Shown here piece after piece: positions 1-6,896 of a DNA stretch of 10,450 nt (position 1 is the first letter of the stretch; each line of letters starts with the position of its first letter). The stretch spans positions 1 through 10,450 of the forward strand of contig CAIMMA010000074.1 of assembly GCA_903842475.1 (NCBI GenBank), given 5' to 3'. Both the position numbers and the translations under genes were made by a program. Origin of the DNA: an uncultured bacterium. Lineage in GTDB: Bacteria > Desulfobacterota > Desulfobulbia > Desulfobulbales > Desulfobulbaceae. The notes beneath the pieces were generated by a model. It saw only the letters and a program-made list of their open reading frames with translations. It made no database searches and was not told the DNA's origin.

Positions 1-337
1 AAATGATGCGCACGGTTTTGGTGGGAAAGGATTGTTCACCCCAAAAACTGCCGAAAGCGATCATGGCCACATGCTTCCCGGTCAGTTGTTCGAAGTCGGT
101 GAGTGCGTCATAGGTCACGTCGTCTTCTCCTTCGCCAAAATCGACATAGGCACCGGTATAAGCGCCATTGCCGGGCATCAGGAGTTGAGCAGGCCCGATT
201 TGTTCGGTTTTGCCGGCCTGGCTGTTTTTGGCGTTGGTATCTATTTCTTTACAACCGGCGCAACCGAGGCCAAGCAATACAAGCGCCGCGGCCAGGGTGA
301 CTAGGGTATGAATTTTGCGGGTCAAATCAGCGATCAT
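1..337 (-). CDS. Putative lipoprotein, GH26 (beta-mannanase)-like, C-terminus off the window
   Basis: An open frame of 112 codons starts at the ATG at 337 and reads off the left edge with no stop. The N-terminus has a few charged residues, a hydrophobic stretch (about residues 11-25) and then Cys26 and Cys29, like a lipoprotein signal peptide, although neither cysteine sits in a textbook lipobox (GLGC, CAGC). The mature part contains GAYTGAYVDFG, an acidic stretch, FEQLTGKHVAMI and GSFWGEQSF. This resembles the N-terminal strand region of GH26-type hydrolases (family resemblance from memory, not a search). The gene begins 28 bp after the stop of the large glycosyltransferase gene on the same strand, so it is probably the next cistron; no strong ribosome binding site is visible (GGA 8 nt upstream). 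Inferred role: outer-membrane or periplasmic hydrolase that trims or releases the operon's polysaccharide. The catalytic glutamates lie outside the window, so the family call is tentative; the lipoprotein call is firmer. Confidence 0.6.
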   Translation of the reverse strand, partial: MIADLTRKIHTLVTLAAALVLLGLGCAGCKEIDTNAKNSQAGKTEQIGPAQLLMPGNGAYTGAYVDFGEGEDDVTYDALTDFEQLTGKHVAMIAFGSFWGEQSFPTKTVRII

Positions 338-365
338 TGTATCGGTCCAAAACGGCAAGGTGTAG

Positions 366-3300
366 TTACGTTCTGTAGGTAACCGAGGCGGTGCGGTCAA
401 GCTTGCCCCAGCCCACCCACACCCCTTTGACGGCTTTGAAAATGGCCTTGGTCACCACAAAGCTAAGCACGGGACGGTAAATAAACCGCATCGGCAGCAC
501 CAGCCAGATCTGGCGCAACGGCTCTTTTTCGATGCGGCACGCCACCCATGCCAGGAGGAGGTCGGCACATAGAAATATTAAAAAGTAGAAGTACAGGATG
601 CCGTTGGCAGGACTCACCAGCAAAGAAAAGAGCAATAAGCAATCAATAAGTGAACCTGTCGCTACCAGCAAAATGTTGAAAAACCAGGCGCTCGGCAGAC
701 TAAACCAACCCAGGGCCCGGTATTTGGGATTGAAAAGCAGCTCCCTGTGCTTCCAGAGGCACTGCAGGGTCCCGAAGGCCCACCGAAACCGCTGTTTGGC
801 AAAGGCCCCCACGGTCTCGGGGGCTTCGGTCCAGGCCACCGCCAGCGCGGTATAACAGATTTTGTAGCCGCATTTGTGCAGGCTCAGGGTGAGATCGGTG
901 TCTTCGGCCAGGGTTTCCGTACTGATGCCGCCGGCTTCCCGGATCGCACCCAGCTTGAAAGCGCTGACCGCACCCGGCACGACCGTGATGCAGTTCAACT
1001 GGTGATACGCCCTGCGGTCGAGATTAAAGCCGCAGGTGTATTCAAGCGATTGGAAGCGGGCAAACAGGGTCTTGGGATTGCCGACCCGGGCCCGCCCGGA
1101 AACCGCACCGACCGTGGGATCGGCAAACGGCCGAACCAATTCGCCGATGGTGTCAGGGGTGAACTGGGTGTCGGCATCCAGGCTGACCATCAGCTCATGA
1201 CGAAGGGTTTGGATCCCGTTTCGCAAAGCCATGGCTTTGCCTAAGTTCACTTGTCGAATCAGTCGGATTCGATTGTCTTCCGCCATCATGGCAGTGACGA
1301 TTTCGGCGGTGCAGTCCGTAGATCCGTCATCGACCACCACCACTTCAAGCGGTCCGGTGTACCGGGTTTTCAAAACCGCCAGCAGGGTCTCGCGGATTAC
1401 TTTTTCCTCGTTGTAGGCAGCGATCAGGACGCTCACCGGCGGGCTGGCGTCCAGGGTGGCGGGAGCGGATAATAACAGTCCATCGCTGGCCTTGCGACTG
1501 CGAATCGCCAGCCAGGAAACCGCCAGGGTTTTGAGAATAGTCAGGCCGGTGGCCACAATCATAAAGGCCCAGAAAAAATTAGTGACCTCATGGATCACCG
1601 TGAAGCCGCTCTCGCTGATCATCCTGGTAATGGGCTGCTGATGCTGCGGCACCACCGGCATCAGCTGTTCCGAAGGAATCTCGAGCATCTCGGAAAGCGG
1701 CAGGATCGCATCTCCTCTGGCCCGCAGATACTCGATGATTTGCGGCAGCGCCTCAACCGTCTGACTTCGGTCGCCGCCGGCGTCATGGAGGAGAATAATA
1801 TTGCCGCCTTCCAAACGGCCTTTTTTGACGGTCTCGAGCATGGCCGGCACCCCCGGTTCCGCCCAATCCTGCGGATCGATATCTTCGGTCTCGGTGATAT
1901 ACCCCATGTCCTGGGCGATTTTTATGGGGACAATCTCTTCCGCATCATGGGGGTTGGTGTCGGCATTGTAAGGGGGACGAAACAAAATGGTGGAATGGTC
2001 GGTAATTGCTTCGACAAGGCGTTGGGTGGCGTTGAGTTCCAGGTGGGCACGCTCTTCCGAGACCAGGGCGATATTGGGATGGCTGTAGGTGTGCACGCCG
2101 ATAAGGTGGCCTTCACCCAGGATTCTTTTAACAATGTCGGGATGTTTTTCCATGTTGGCACCAACCATGAAAAAAGTGGCGCTGACCCCTTTGTCCTTGA
2201 GAATATCGAGAATCTGCGGAGTCCATTCCGAATCCGGGCCGTCGTCGAAGGTAAGGGCCGCCGCATTGTCCGGTCCTTTGCCCTGATGCATGATGGTCAG
2301 GTAGCTCGGGAATTTCTCGTAATTGGCAATGGCCTGAAATTCGGTATCTTGCCCTTGGGTGGTGGTGATGTTCCGCTTCCCGTCGGTCCGTTCGTCGACG
2401 ATGGTGAGCAGATTGCCCGTACCAATGCGGGCGATGGCATCGCCAGGCTTCATCGTTTCGAGTTTGGTGAGTGCCTCTTGGCCAAGCGGTTTGGCCGAGT
2501 CCAGAGGCAGGGCGTTCCAGATGCCGGGGTCTTCGGAGCCGAGCCGAGAAATCGCAAACCCGCCGACCTGTCGCGCCCTGCCGGTTGCAAGTTGATTGAG
2601 GAAGGTGACCGCATCGAGAAACCAGACCGTGTGCTCGATATCGGAGTTTTCATAGACAAAATGGGGATTGTAGGAGGGGGCGGTGAATGCACATGTGGCC
2701 AGCGAGGCGCGGCCGGCTCGGCTCATGACATCCTGGAAGTTGAGGAATTCTGCTCTGTTTTCGCCCGCGGTCCAATCGTAACCGTAAGAACCCAGAGAGA
2801 TCACCCATTGCGCCGGGGTACCATATCCGTCCACCAGCGTGGCCAGCCAGCCCTCAAAGAATTCCCGTGAGGCAATCGGCCCGGCCTGATCATATTCACC
2901 GTTTTCATCGTGCAGCATGGCTACAAAATGGTCGAGGTGCCGGGAAAGGTTTTCCATGTCAAAAACGGCCAATCCCCGTCCGGTAGGTACGCAGAGCCAC
3001 AATTCCAAAGCTTCTTCATGCAGGGCGGCGGCCATTTTTTCCAAAAAAGCGGTCATCGCCTCTCGGTAGGAAGGATCGATCTGTTGCCAGTCGAGAATGA
3101 CTCCATCGGCCTCCATACCCTTGAGTGTTTCTATGAGATTAGCCACAAACTGATCTTGCCGGAGCTCGGGCCCATTGATAACGCCTTCCACCGCTTCAGG
3201 ACGCCAGGTGTCTTTGTCGGCAAGGTTGCTGAGCAACGGCAGCAGGCGCAGTTTGGGGTGGGCCTCGAGCAGATGGACGACCTCCGACTCTTTGGTCAGG

Positions 3301-3827
3301 TTCAGTTTGCCGAGTCCGTCGGCAACCGAGAGCCAGTCCGGGCAAAGGTGCGTCAGCTGGTCGATGTTGATTTTAAGGGAGTCGAGGCTGTTCGGATCCC
3401 AACTTTGATAAAACCCCAGGCGGATTTCCTGCACGGCCGTGTTGTCCTTCGGGAGACTCGCTTTTTGGGGTGGAGCAGGTATGTTTTTTTGAATAGCTAA
3501 GGGCGGTGGCGCGCCATTGTCAATGCTCGGTTTTTTTTTGGTAAAATTCAACCAGAGCGGTTTAGACACCAGCTGGTTGGGTAGATTCATTGTATTTTGC
3601 TGTGCTTTCAGCCGGCTCTTTAATTGCTCAACCGCGGGAGGGAGCATCAGTTGCGACGGTAGCACCAGGGTCTGGACAAACAAAACCATCCCGAGAAAAA
3701 GCAGGCCGCCGGCAATAAACATGACAAACCGCAGCCTGGGCCAGCGTTTGCCACGGGTGTCTAAAAAGATGAAGGTTTCGTTGTCGGTACTGCGCGGAGC
3801 AGGGTCTTTCGGCGGGTCGATATGCAT
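366..3827 (-). CDS. Three-domain membrane polysaccharide synthase: GH18-like, CE4 deacetylase, GT2 glycosyltransferase
   Basis: About 1153 residues numbered from the ATG at 3827; a TTG three codons upstream (3836) is also possible and an in-frame TAG lies just before it. Layout: short cytoplasmic tail; membrane helix about 32-55; proline-rich linker 102-127; GH18-like domain about 135-457 with SLGSYGYDW (344-352), but the catalytic motif reads DGVILDWQ (241-248), Gln replacing the usual acid; CE4/NodB deacetylase about 520-715 with all motifs: TFDDGP (526-531), HTYSH (579-583), RPPY (617-620), DW (654-655), LLHD (679-682); membrane helix about 747-775; processive GT2 domain about 796-1030 with VDDGS (832-836), DAD (884-886), AEDTD (974-978) and QRFRW (1012-1016); then two or more membrane segments. 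This topology puts GT2 in the cytoplasm and both other domains in the periplasm. Known relatives make hexosamine polymers such as poly-N-acetylglucosamine; the sugar here is inferred from the deacetylase. It lies between the SGNH gene (111 bp gap) and the lipoprotein gene. Confidence 0.94.
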   Translation of the reverse strand: MHIDPPKDPAPRSTDNETFIFLDTRGKRWPRLRFVMFIAGGLLFLGMVLFVQTLVLPSQLMLPPAVEQLKSRLKAQQNTMNLPNQLVSKPLWLNFTKKKPSIDNGAPPPLAIQKNIPAPPQKASLPKDNTAVQEIRLGFYQSWDPNSLDSLKINIDQLTHLCPDWLSVADGLGKLNLTKESEVVHLLEAHPKLRLLPLLSNLADKDTWRPEAVEGVINGPELRQDQFVANLIETLKGMEADGVILDWQQIDPSYREAMTAFLEKMAAALHEEALELWLCVPTGRGLAVFDMENLSRHLDHFVAMLHDENGEYDQAGPIASREFFEGWLATLVDGYGTPAQWVISLGSYGYDWTAGENRAEFLNFQDVMSRAGRASLATCAFTAPSYNPHFVYENSDIEHTVWFLDAVTFLNQLATGRARQVGGFAISRLGSEDPGIWNALPLDSAKPLGQEALTKLETMKPGDAIARIGTGNLLTIVDERTDGKRNITTTQGQDTEFQAIANYEKFPSYLTIMHQGKGPDNAAALTFDDGPDSEWTPQILDILKDKGVSATFFMVGANMEKHPDIVKRILGEGHLIGVHTYSHPNIALVSEERAHLELNATQRLVEAITDHSTILFRPPYNADTNPHDAEEIVPIKIAQDMGYITETEDIDPQDWAEPGVPAMLETVKKGRLEGGNIILLHDAGGDRSQTVEALPQIIEYLRARGDAILPLSEMLEIPSEQLMPVVPQHQQPITRMISESGFTVIHEVTNFFWAFMIVATGLTILKTLAVSWLAIRSRKASDGLLLSAPATLDASPPVSVLIAAYNEEKVIRETLLAVLKTRYTGPLEVVVVDDGSTDCTAEIVTAMMAEDNRIRLIRQVNLGKAMALRNGIQTLRHELMVSLDADTQFTPDTIGELVRPFADPTVGAVSGRARVGNPKTLFARFQSLEYTCGFNLDRRAYHQLNCITVVPGAVSAFKLGAIREAGGISTETLAEDTDLTLSLHKCGYKICYTALAVAWTEAPETVGAFAKQRFRWAFGTLQCLWKHRELLFNPKYRALGWFSLPSAWFFNILLVATGSLIDCLLLFSLLVSPANGILYFYFLIFLCADLLLAWVACRIEKEPLRQIWLVLPMRFIYRPVLSFVVTKAIFKAVKGVWVGWGKLDRTASVTYRT
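3531..3539 (-). repeat. Nine-A homopolymer in the coding strand of the synthase gene
   Basis: The plus strand has nine T in a row, giving AAA AAA AAA (Lys97-Lys99) on the coding strand, in the linker between the first membrane helix and the GH18-like domain. A second run of seven A lies 41 bp downstream in the gene at 3484-3490 (codons 113-115). Runs of this length can promote polymerase slippage; the effect here is inference only. Confidence 0.6.
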
Positions 3828-3947
3828 CGGTATCAATAGGCTCTAACGGAGGTGTCGGCCGTCGGTTGAAAAGGGTAAACGCTTGTGATGAAAGGGTTTG
3901 GTCAGCTGCTGCTCTTTTTTTGTTTGCAGTTACATAAGGTGGCGGCC

Positions 3948-5156
3948 TTAGTTTTTCTTGTTGATAGCCTGGCACGTAACCATATGCGTGGTTACGTCAG
4001 GGTTATTTCGACAATATTGATCACGGCTTTCCCGGAATTGGGACAGGTGCTGCTGGATGTTGCCGCCGTTTAGGGCAACGCCAAAATCACCAGGAGTGTT
4101 CTGGTTGGATGCCGTTGTGAGTCGATCGAGCATTGTAGACCCTACCTCGCTGCGATAATGCGAATGCTCCCAGTAATTGTGCATGGTGTCTTTCCCGGTT
4201 TGCTGAGGCGTCGGTTCGGTGGTGATGCTGTTAAAGCCGGAGAAATCCATGAACCGGATATCGCAGCCCTCTTGTCGGCGGCGGTCCATCAGCTGCACGA
4301 GGTGTTGTTTCCATTGATCCATGGCCTGGGATTGATTTTGCCAATAGGACAATTCCGCCAATGCATGGACCGGATGGAGAAAAAAGCGGAAAGCCGTACC
4401 CTGTTGACAATAGTCACGGGTGACTCGGTCAAGTTGCTGCAGCGTGGTGTCGGCATCGGCTGGTTTGGCCTGCGGATCCCCTTTGGTGATAATTTTGTCA
4501 AAGGCCTTGGCGACCCCGCCTTCGTCCTGCATGATCAACTCTAAACATTGCGCCGATTTCTGTCCGTACGAAGCGAGCAGCGAGGGACAGCTCTGTTCGG
4601 AAAGGCCCAGAAGCATCTTGCCGGTTTCGGTGGCCATGGCCATGGAGATCGAACGTTTCAAATTTATCAGCAGGCGTTTGAGCGGATAATACGATTCCCG
4701 GGCGATCAGCGATGGGTTGAAATCGGTATTGCCAGTTTTTTCGCGGAATTGCCAGCCAAAATCCAGGCCCCAGATCACTACCTTAGGGCGATGGAAATAA
4801 CTGGTATGTTTGAGCATGTTAATGGCGTCACCGAGGCTGGCGCCGCTCAAGGCCAGGTTGAGCACCCGTTGCCCTTTAAATACCGGGGCATCGGTCGGCA
4901 GGCCGATTTCCGTCCGGGAACTCCCCAGATACACCACGTCCGGTTGGTAGCGATAGGCGGCATAGGTTTTTGCCCACGGCGAAATTTTCTGCTGGGCCGG
5001 GCTCGGCCGCTGGATCAACTGCGTATCCCATTGATGGATGAAGTAAGGATCAAGCAGATAATTCAAGGTGACGATCCCGGCCAACAGGGCCAGGGCGGCC
5101 AGTCCGAAGACCCAAAAATACTTCTTCAGGTGGTTCTTGGTAGGTGTATCGGTCAT
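3948..5156 (-). CDS. Membrane-anchored SGNH-like protein (AlgJ/DltD-type partner of the MBOAT)
   Basis: 402 residues from the ATG at 5156. A basic N-terminus is followed by one hydrophobic helix (about 13-34), so the rest is probably periplasmic. YLGSSRTEIG (76-85) looks like SGNH block I, with Ser80 the likely nucleophile by analogy with the GSSE motif of DltD. NLALSGAS (100-107) fits the second conserved block. YWEHSHYRSEVG (328-339) fits the C-terminal D/E-x-x-H block, giving Glu330/His333 (Glu where many relatives have Asp). Such proteins transfer or remove O-acyl groups on extracytoplasmic polymers with an MBOAT channel protein. The MBOAT gene ends only 6 bp before this start and no clear ribosome binding site is seen, suggesting translational coupling. 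A tail of about 55 residues follows the last motif. The family call rests on motifs and context; it could act as an acyltransferase or as an esterase. Confidence 0.8.
   Translation of the reverse strand: MTDTPTKNHLKKYFWVFGLAALALLAGIVTLNYLLDPYFIHQWDTQLIQRPSPAQQKISPWAKTYAAYRYQPDVVYLGSSRTEIGLPTDAPVFKGQRVLNLALSGASLGDAINMLKHTSYFHRPKVVIWGLDFGWQFREKTGNTDFNPSLIARESYYPLKRLLINLKRSISMAMATETGKMLLGLSEQSCPSLLASYGQKSAQCLELIMQDEGGVAKAFDKIITKGDPQAKPADADTTLQQLDRVTRDYCQQGTAFRFFLHPVHALAELSYWQNQSQAMDQWKQHLVQLMDRRRQEGCDIRFMDFSGFNSITTEPTPQQTGKDTMHNYWEHSHYRSEVGSTMLDRLTTASNQNTPGDFGVALNGGNIQQHLSQFRESRDQYCRNNPDVTTHMVTCQAINKKN
3969..4000. repeat. Near-perfect inverted repeat near the 3' end of the SGNH gene
   Basis: ACGTAACCA (3974-3982), a 6-nt loop, and TGGTTACGT (3989-3997) form perfect 9-bp arms. 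Adding CTG (3969-3971) and CAG (3998-4000) extends the stem by three pairs across a 2-nt bulge. The repeat lies in the last 18 codons of the SGNH gene, 19 bp before its stop codon. On the minus transcript no U-run follows, so it is not a standard intrinsic terminator; an mRNA-stabilising or processing hairpin before the synthase cistron is possible. Confidence 0.6.
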
Positions 5157-5162
5157 GATCGA

Positions 5163-6614
5163 TCAGAATTGCGCGTAGATAAAGTCGTTGGTCCGTTCCA
5201 TGCTTAACAGGCAGAGGGCAAGCAGGAGGCCGCTTATAATGCCCCAGGGAACATTGGGCAACCAATGAATGCGGAACAGGGAAAAAGCAGGCAGGCTCTG
5301 CTTGTAGTACCGGTCCAGGTACAGCACAATTTCATTGGTGTTAGGCATCAGAAAAGCAATGGCGCCACCGGTGATCAGCATCAGGTAGCCAAAGCTGGTG
5401 ATTTCCTGCACCACGGAAATACCGTGTATCCCGATCATCCCACCCAGTACCTCAAAGGCCGAGGACACGTCGGGTGCACGGAAAAAGCACCAGGCAATCA
5501 GAATCGCCAGCAGGGTCAGCATCCGGGTGGCGGCGTCCAGGATTCGATGGGGCGCCGCGCCCCTTGTACCCATCCAGAATTGCCAGCCGTGCTGGATGCA
5601 AAGGTACACTCCATGGAGCCCGCCCCAGACCACAAAGGTCCAATTGGCCCCATGCCACAGGCCGCCCAGCAGCATGGTCAGCAGCAGGTTGCGGTACCGG
5701 GTCAACTGTCCCCGGCGGTTGCCTCCCAGAGGGATGTACAGGTAGTTGCGCAAAAATCGTGACAGCGAAATATGCCATCGCAACCAGAAGTCGCTGATGC
5801 TGGCGGCCTTGTAAGGGGAATTGAAGTTGAGCGGCAATTGGAAACCCAGGCACCGGGAAACGCCGATGGCCATATCGGAATACCCTGAGAAATCGAAATA
5901 CAGCTGGAAACTATAGGCAAGCATGCCCAGCCATGCCTGGAGCAACTGGGGTTGTTGGGCGGCAAAAACCGAGTCGATCACAGGCACCAGGTTGTCGGCG
6001 ATCAACAACTTTTTTGCCAGGCCAAGGACGAACAGCGCCAGGCCAGTGGCCAGATTAAGGGGATCCAGGGTGTATTTCTTCGGATCGCTGAATTGGGGTA
6101 TCATTTCCTGGTGATGCAGCACCGGTCCTGCCACAATATAGGGGAAATAGGAGACGAACAGCAGGTACTGCAGGAAAGGAACGGCGGTACTTTTCTTGTA
6201 ATAGGCGTCCACCAGAAAAGAAATCTGGGTAAAGGTGAAAAAAGAGATGCCGATGGGCACGATAATCTGCAAGGCCTGGAGTTGCTGGTGAAAGATTCCG
6301 TTGATTGAGCCTATGAAAAAATTTACGTATTTGAAAAAACAGAGGAGCAGCAAGTCGATGGCGATCGCCAGAATCAGCCAGCGTTGCCGATGCGGCTGCT
6401 CGGCGATGATCATTCGATGACCTGTCCAATAATTAAAAACGATTGAAGCCAACAATAAAGGAAGAAACCGATAGTCCCACAAGCAGTAAAACAGTAGCGA
6501 CCCGCCAACGATCCACAGGGCCGCGCCTTGCTGGCTTTTGCGGCCAATGAGGAAAAAACCGGTCAGGATGAGCGGGAAAAATAAAAAAAGAAACGAAAAG
6601 GAATTGAAAATCAT
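5163..6614 (-). CDS. MBOAT family O-acyltransferase (AlgI/DltB-like)
   Basis: 483 residues from the ATG at 6614, chosen because AlgI-type proteins typically begin MIFNSxxF and because AAGG lies 7 nt upstream; an in-frame ATG at 6650 would add 12 residues. The protein is a multi-pass membrane protein of roughly ten or more hydrophobic segments. Recognisable family blocks: PIGISFF (120-126), GLAKK (198-202), YFDFSGYSDM (239-248), DFWLRWH (275-281), YIPLGGNR (293-300), LWHGANW (319-325, with invariant His321) and CFFRAPD (376-382). Length is normal for the family. Members pass acyl groups, usually acetyl, across the inner membrane for O-acylation of alginate, teichoic acids, cellulose and other polymers. 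It is the first gene of the minus-strand operon, and the SGNH partner gene begins 6 bp after its stop. The acceptor is inferred to be the polymer made by the GT2 fusion protein two genes downstream. Confidence 0.95.
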   Translation of the reverse strand: MIFNSFSFLFLFFPLILTGFFLIGRKSQQGAALWIVGGSLLFYCLWDYRFLPLLLASIVFNYWTGHRMIIAEQPHRQRWLILAIAIDLLLLCFFKYVNFFIGSINGIFHQQLQALQIIVPIGISFFTFTQISFLVDAYYKKSTAVPFLQYLLFVSYFPYIVAGPVLHHQEMIPQFSDPKKYTLDPLNLATGLALFVLGLAKKLLIADNLVPVIDSVFAAQQPQLLQAWLGMLAYSFQLYFDFSGYSDMAIGVSRCLGFQLPLNFNSPYKAASISDFWLRWHISLSRFLRNYLYIPLGGNRRGQLTRYRNLLLTMLLGGLWHGANWTFVVWGGLHGVYLCIQHGWQFWMGTRGAAPHRILDAATRMLTLLAILIAWCFFRAPDVSSAFEVLGGMIGIHGISVVQEITSFGYLMLITGGAIAFLMPNTNEIVLYLDRYYKQSLPAFSLFRIHWLPNVPWGIISGLLLALCLLSMERTNDFIYAQF

Positions 6615-6751
6615 AACGGAACCTTGCGGATGAAAAAACCATCGAGGCATGAACCCTGGGCGTGTCTTCGCGTCAAAGACGGCCTGCTGTTCACTTGGGC
6701 GGTTGGATTGTCGATGCCTTGCTTACCTGAAATTGGTCTCGAACTCAACAG

Positions 6752-6768
6752 TTGCCACGCCCTGGCAA
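6752..6768. promoter_or_regulatory. Inverted repeat TTGCCA-N5-TGGCAA, candidate operator
   Basis: Perfect 6-bp arms (6752-6757 and 6763-6768) with a 5-bp spacer lie in the middle of the divergent intergenic region between the polysaccharide operon and the msr gene. The size and symmetry fit a dimeric repressor or activator site. It would fall in the transcribed leader of the minus-strand operon if the promoter at 6837-6866 is used. No regulator is identified. Confidence 0.35.
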
Positions 6769-6815
6769 GAATTATTCTTCGTCGATACCGGTCAGCCTGA
6801 AAAACAGGGGCCTGA

Positions 6816-6844
6816 CTGGACCTCTCAATGAATCATCTTATACT
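6816..6844 (+). promoter_or_regulatory. Candidate promoter for the msrA-msrB gene
   Basis: TATACT at 6839-6844 is a good -10 match. With 17-bp spacing the -35 position reads CTGGAC, a poor match, so the promoter would be weak or activator-dependent. It is followed by an AT-rich stretch to about 6870 containing the 11-bp palindrome TTGATTATCAA (6856-6866), which could hold a regulator site. It overlaps the -10 of the opposite promoter, so the two genes may compete or be co-regulated. Confidence 0.3.
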
Positions 6845-6866
6845 ATAAAATGAGTTTGATTATCAA
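6837..6866 (-). promoter_or_regulatory. Candidate sigma-70-type promoter for the polysaccharide operon
   Basis: On the minus strand TTGATA (6866-6861) and TATAAG (6842-6837) each match the -35 and -10 consensus at five of six positions, separated by 18 bp. Transcription would begin near 6830 and give a leader of about 215 nt before the MBOAT start at 6614. It is the best minus-strand match seen in this gap. Confidence 0.45.
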
Positions 6867-6884
6867 TTAATGAGATGTCTCAAT

Positions 6885-6890
6885 GGAGGA
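6885..6890 (+). promoter_or_regulatory. Ribosome binding site of the msrA-msrB gene
   Basis: GGAGGA ends 6 nt before the ATG at 6897. This decides the start: an in-frame ATG at 6870 lies upstream of the ribosome binding site and has none of its own. Confidence 0.85.
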
Positions 6891-6896
6891 ATCGTT

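Noticed and set aside
32..304. Plus-strand open frames at the left edge
   Set aside because: The minus strand here encodes a continuous lipoprotein N-terminus with a signal peptide in operon context, which explains the region better.
1590..2870. A 426-codon open frame on the plus strand opposite the synthase gene
   Set aside because: It lies entirely antisense to the GH18 and CE4 domains, whose catalytic motifs are intact on the other strand; its translation shows no recognisable domain. It is explained by the codon bias of the real gene.
3837..3947. Plus-strand GGAGGTG as a ribosome binding site for a small plus-strand gene
   Set aside because: No start codon at suitable spacing leads to a convincing protein; the nearby plus-strand frame at 3885-4073 is antisense to the SGNH gene end.
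6762..6778. Sigma-54-like promoter CTGGCAAG-N4-ATTCT upstream of msrAB
   Set aside because: The -24 half is good but the -12 GC is TC, which usually abolishes function; the match also arises partly from the inverted repeat there.
6649..6831. A 60-codon plus-strand open frame in the divergent gap
   Set aside because: GAGG is only one base from its ATG, too close to act as a ribosome binding site, and the translation resembles nothing known; the region is better read as promoter and leader.
6851..6865. Fur-box-like sequence with a perfect right half ATTATCA
   Set aside because: The left half (TGAGTTT) matches the 7-1-7 consensus at only four of seven positions and the region is AT-rich, so chance similarity is likely; kept only as a note on the palindrome.
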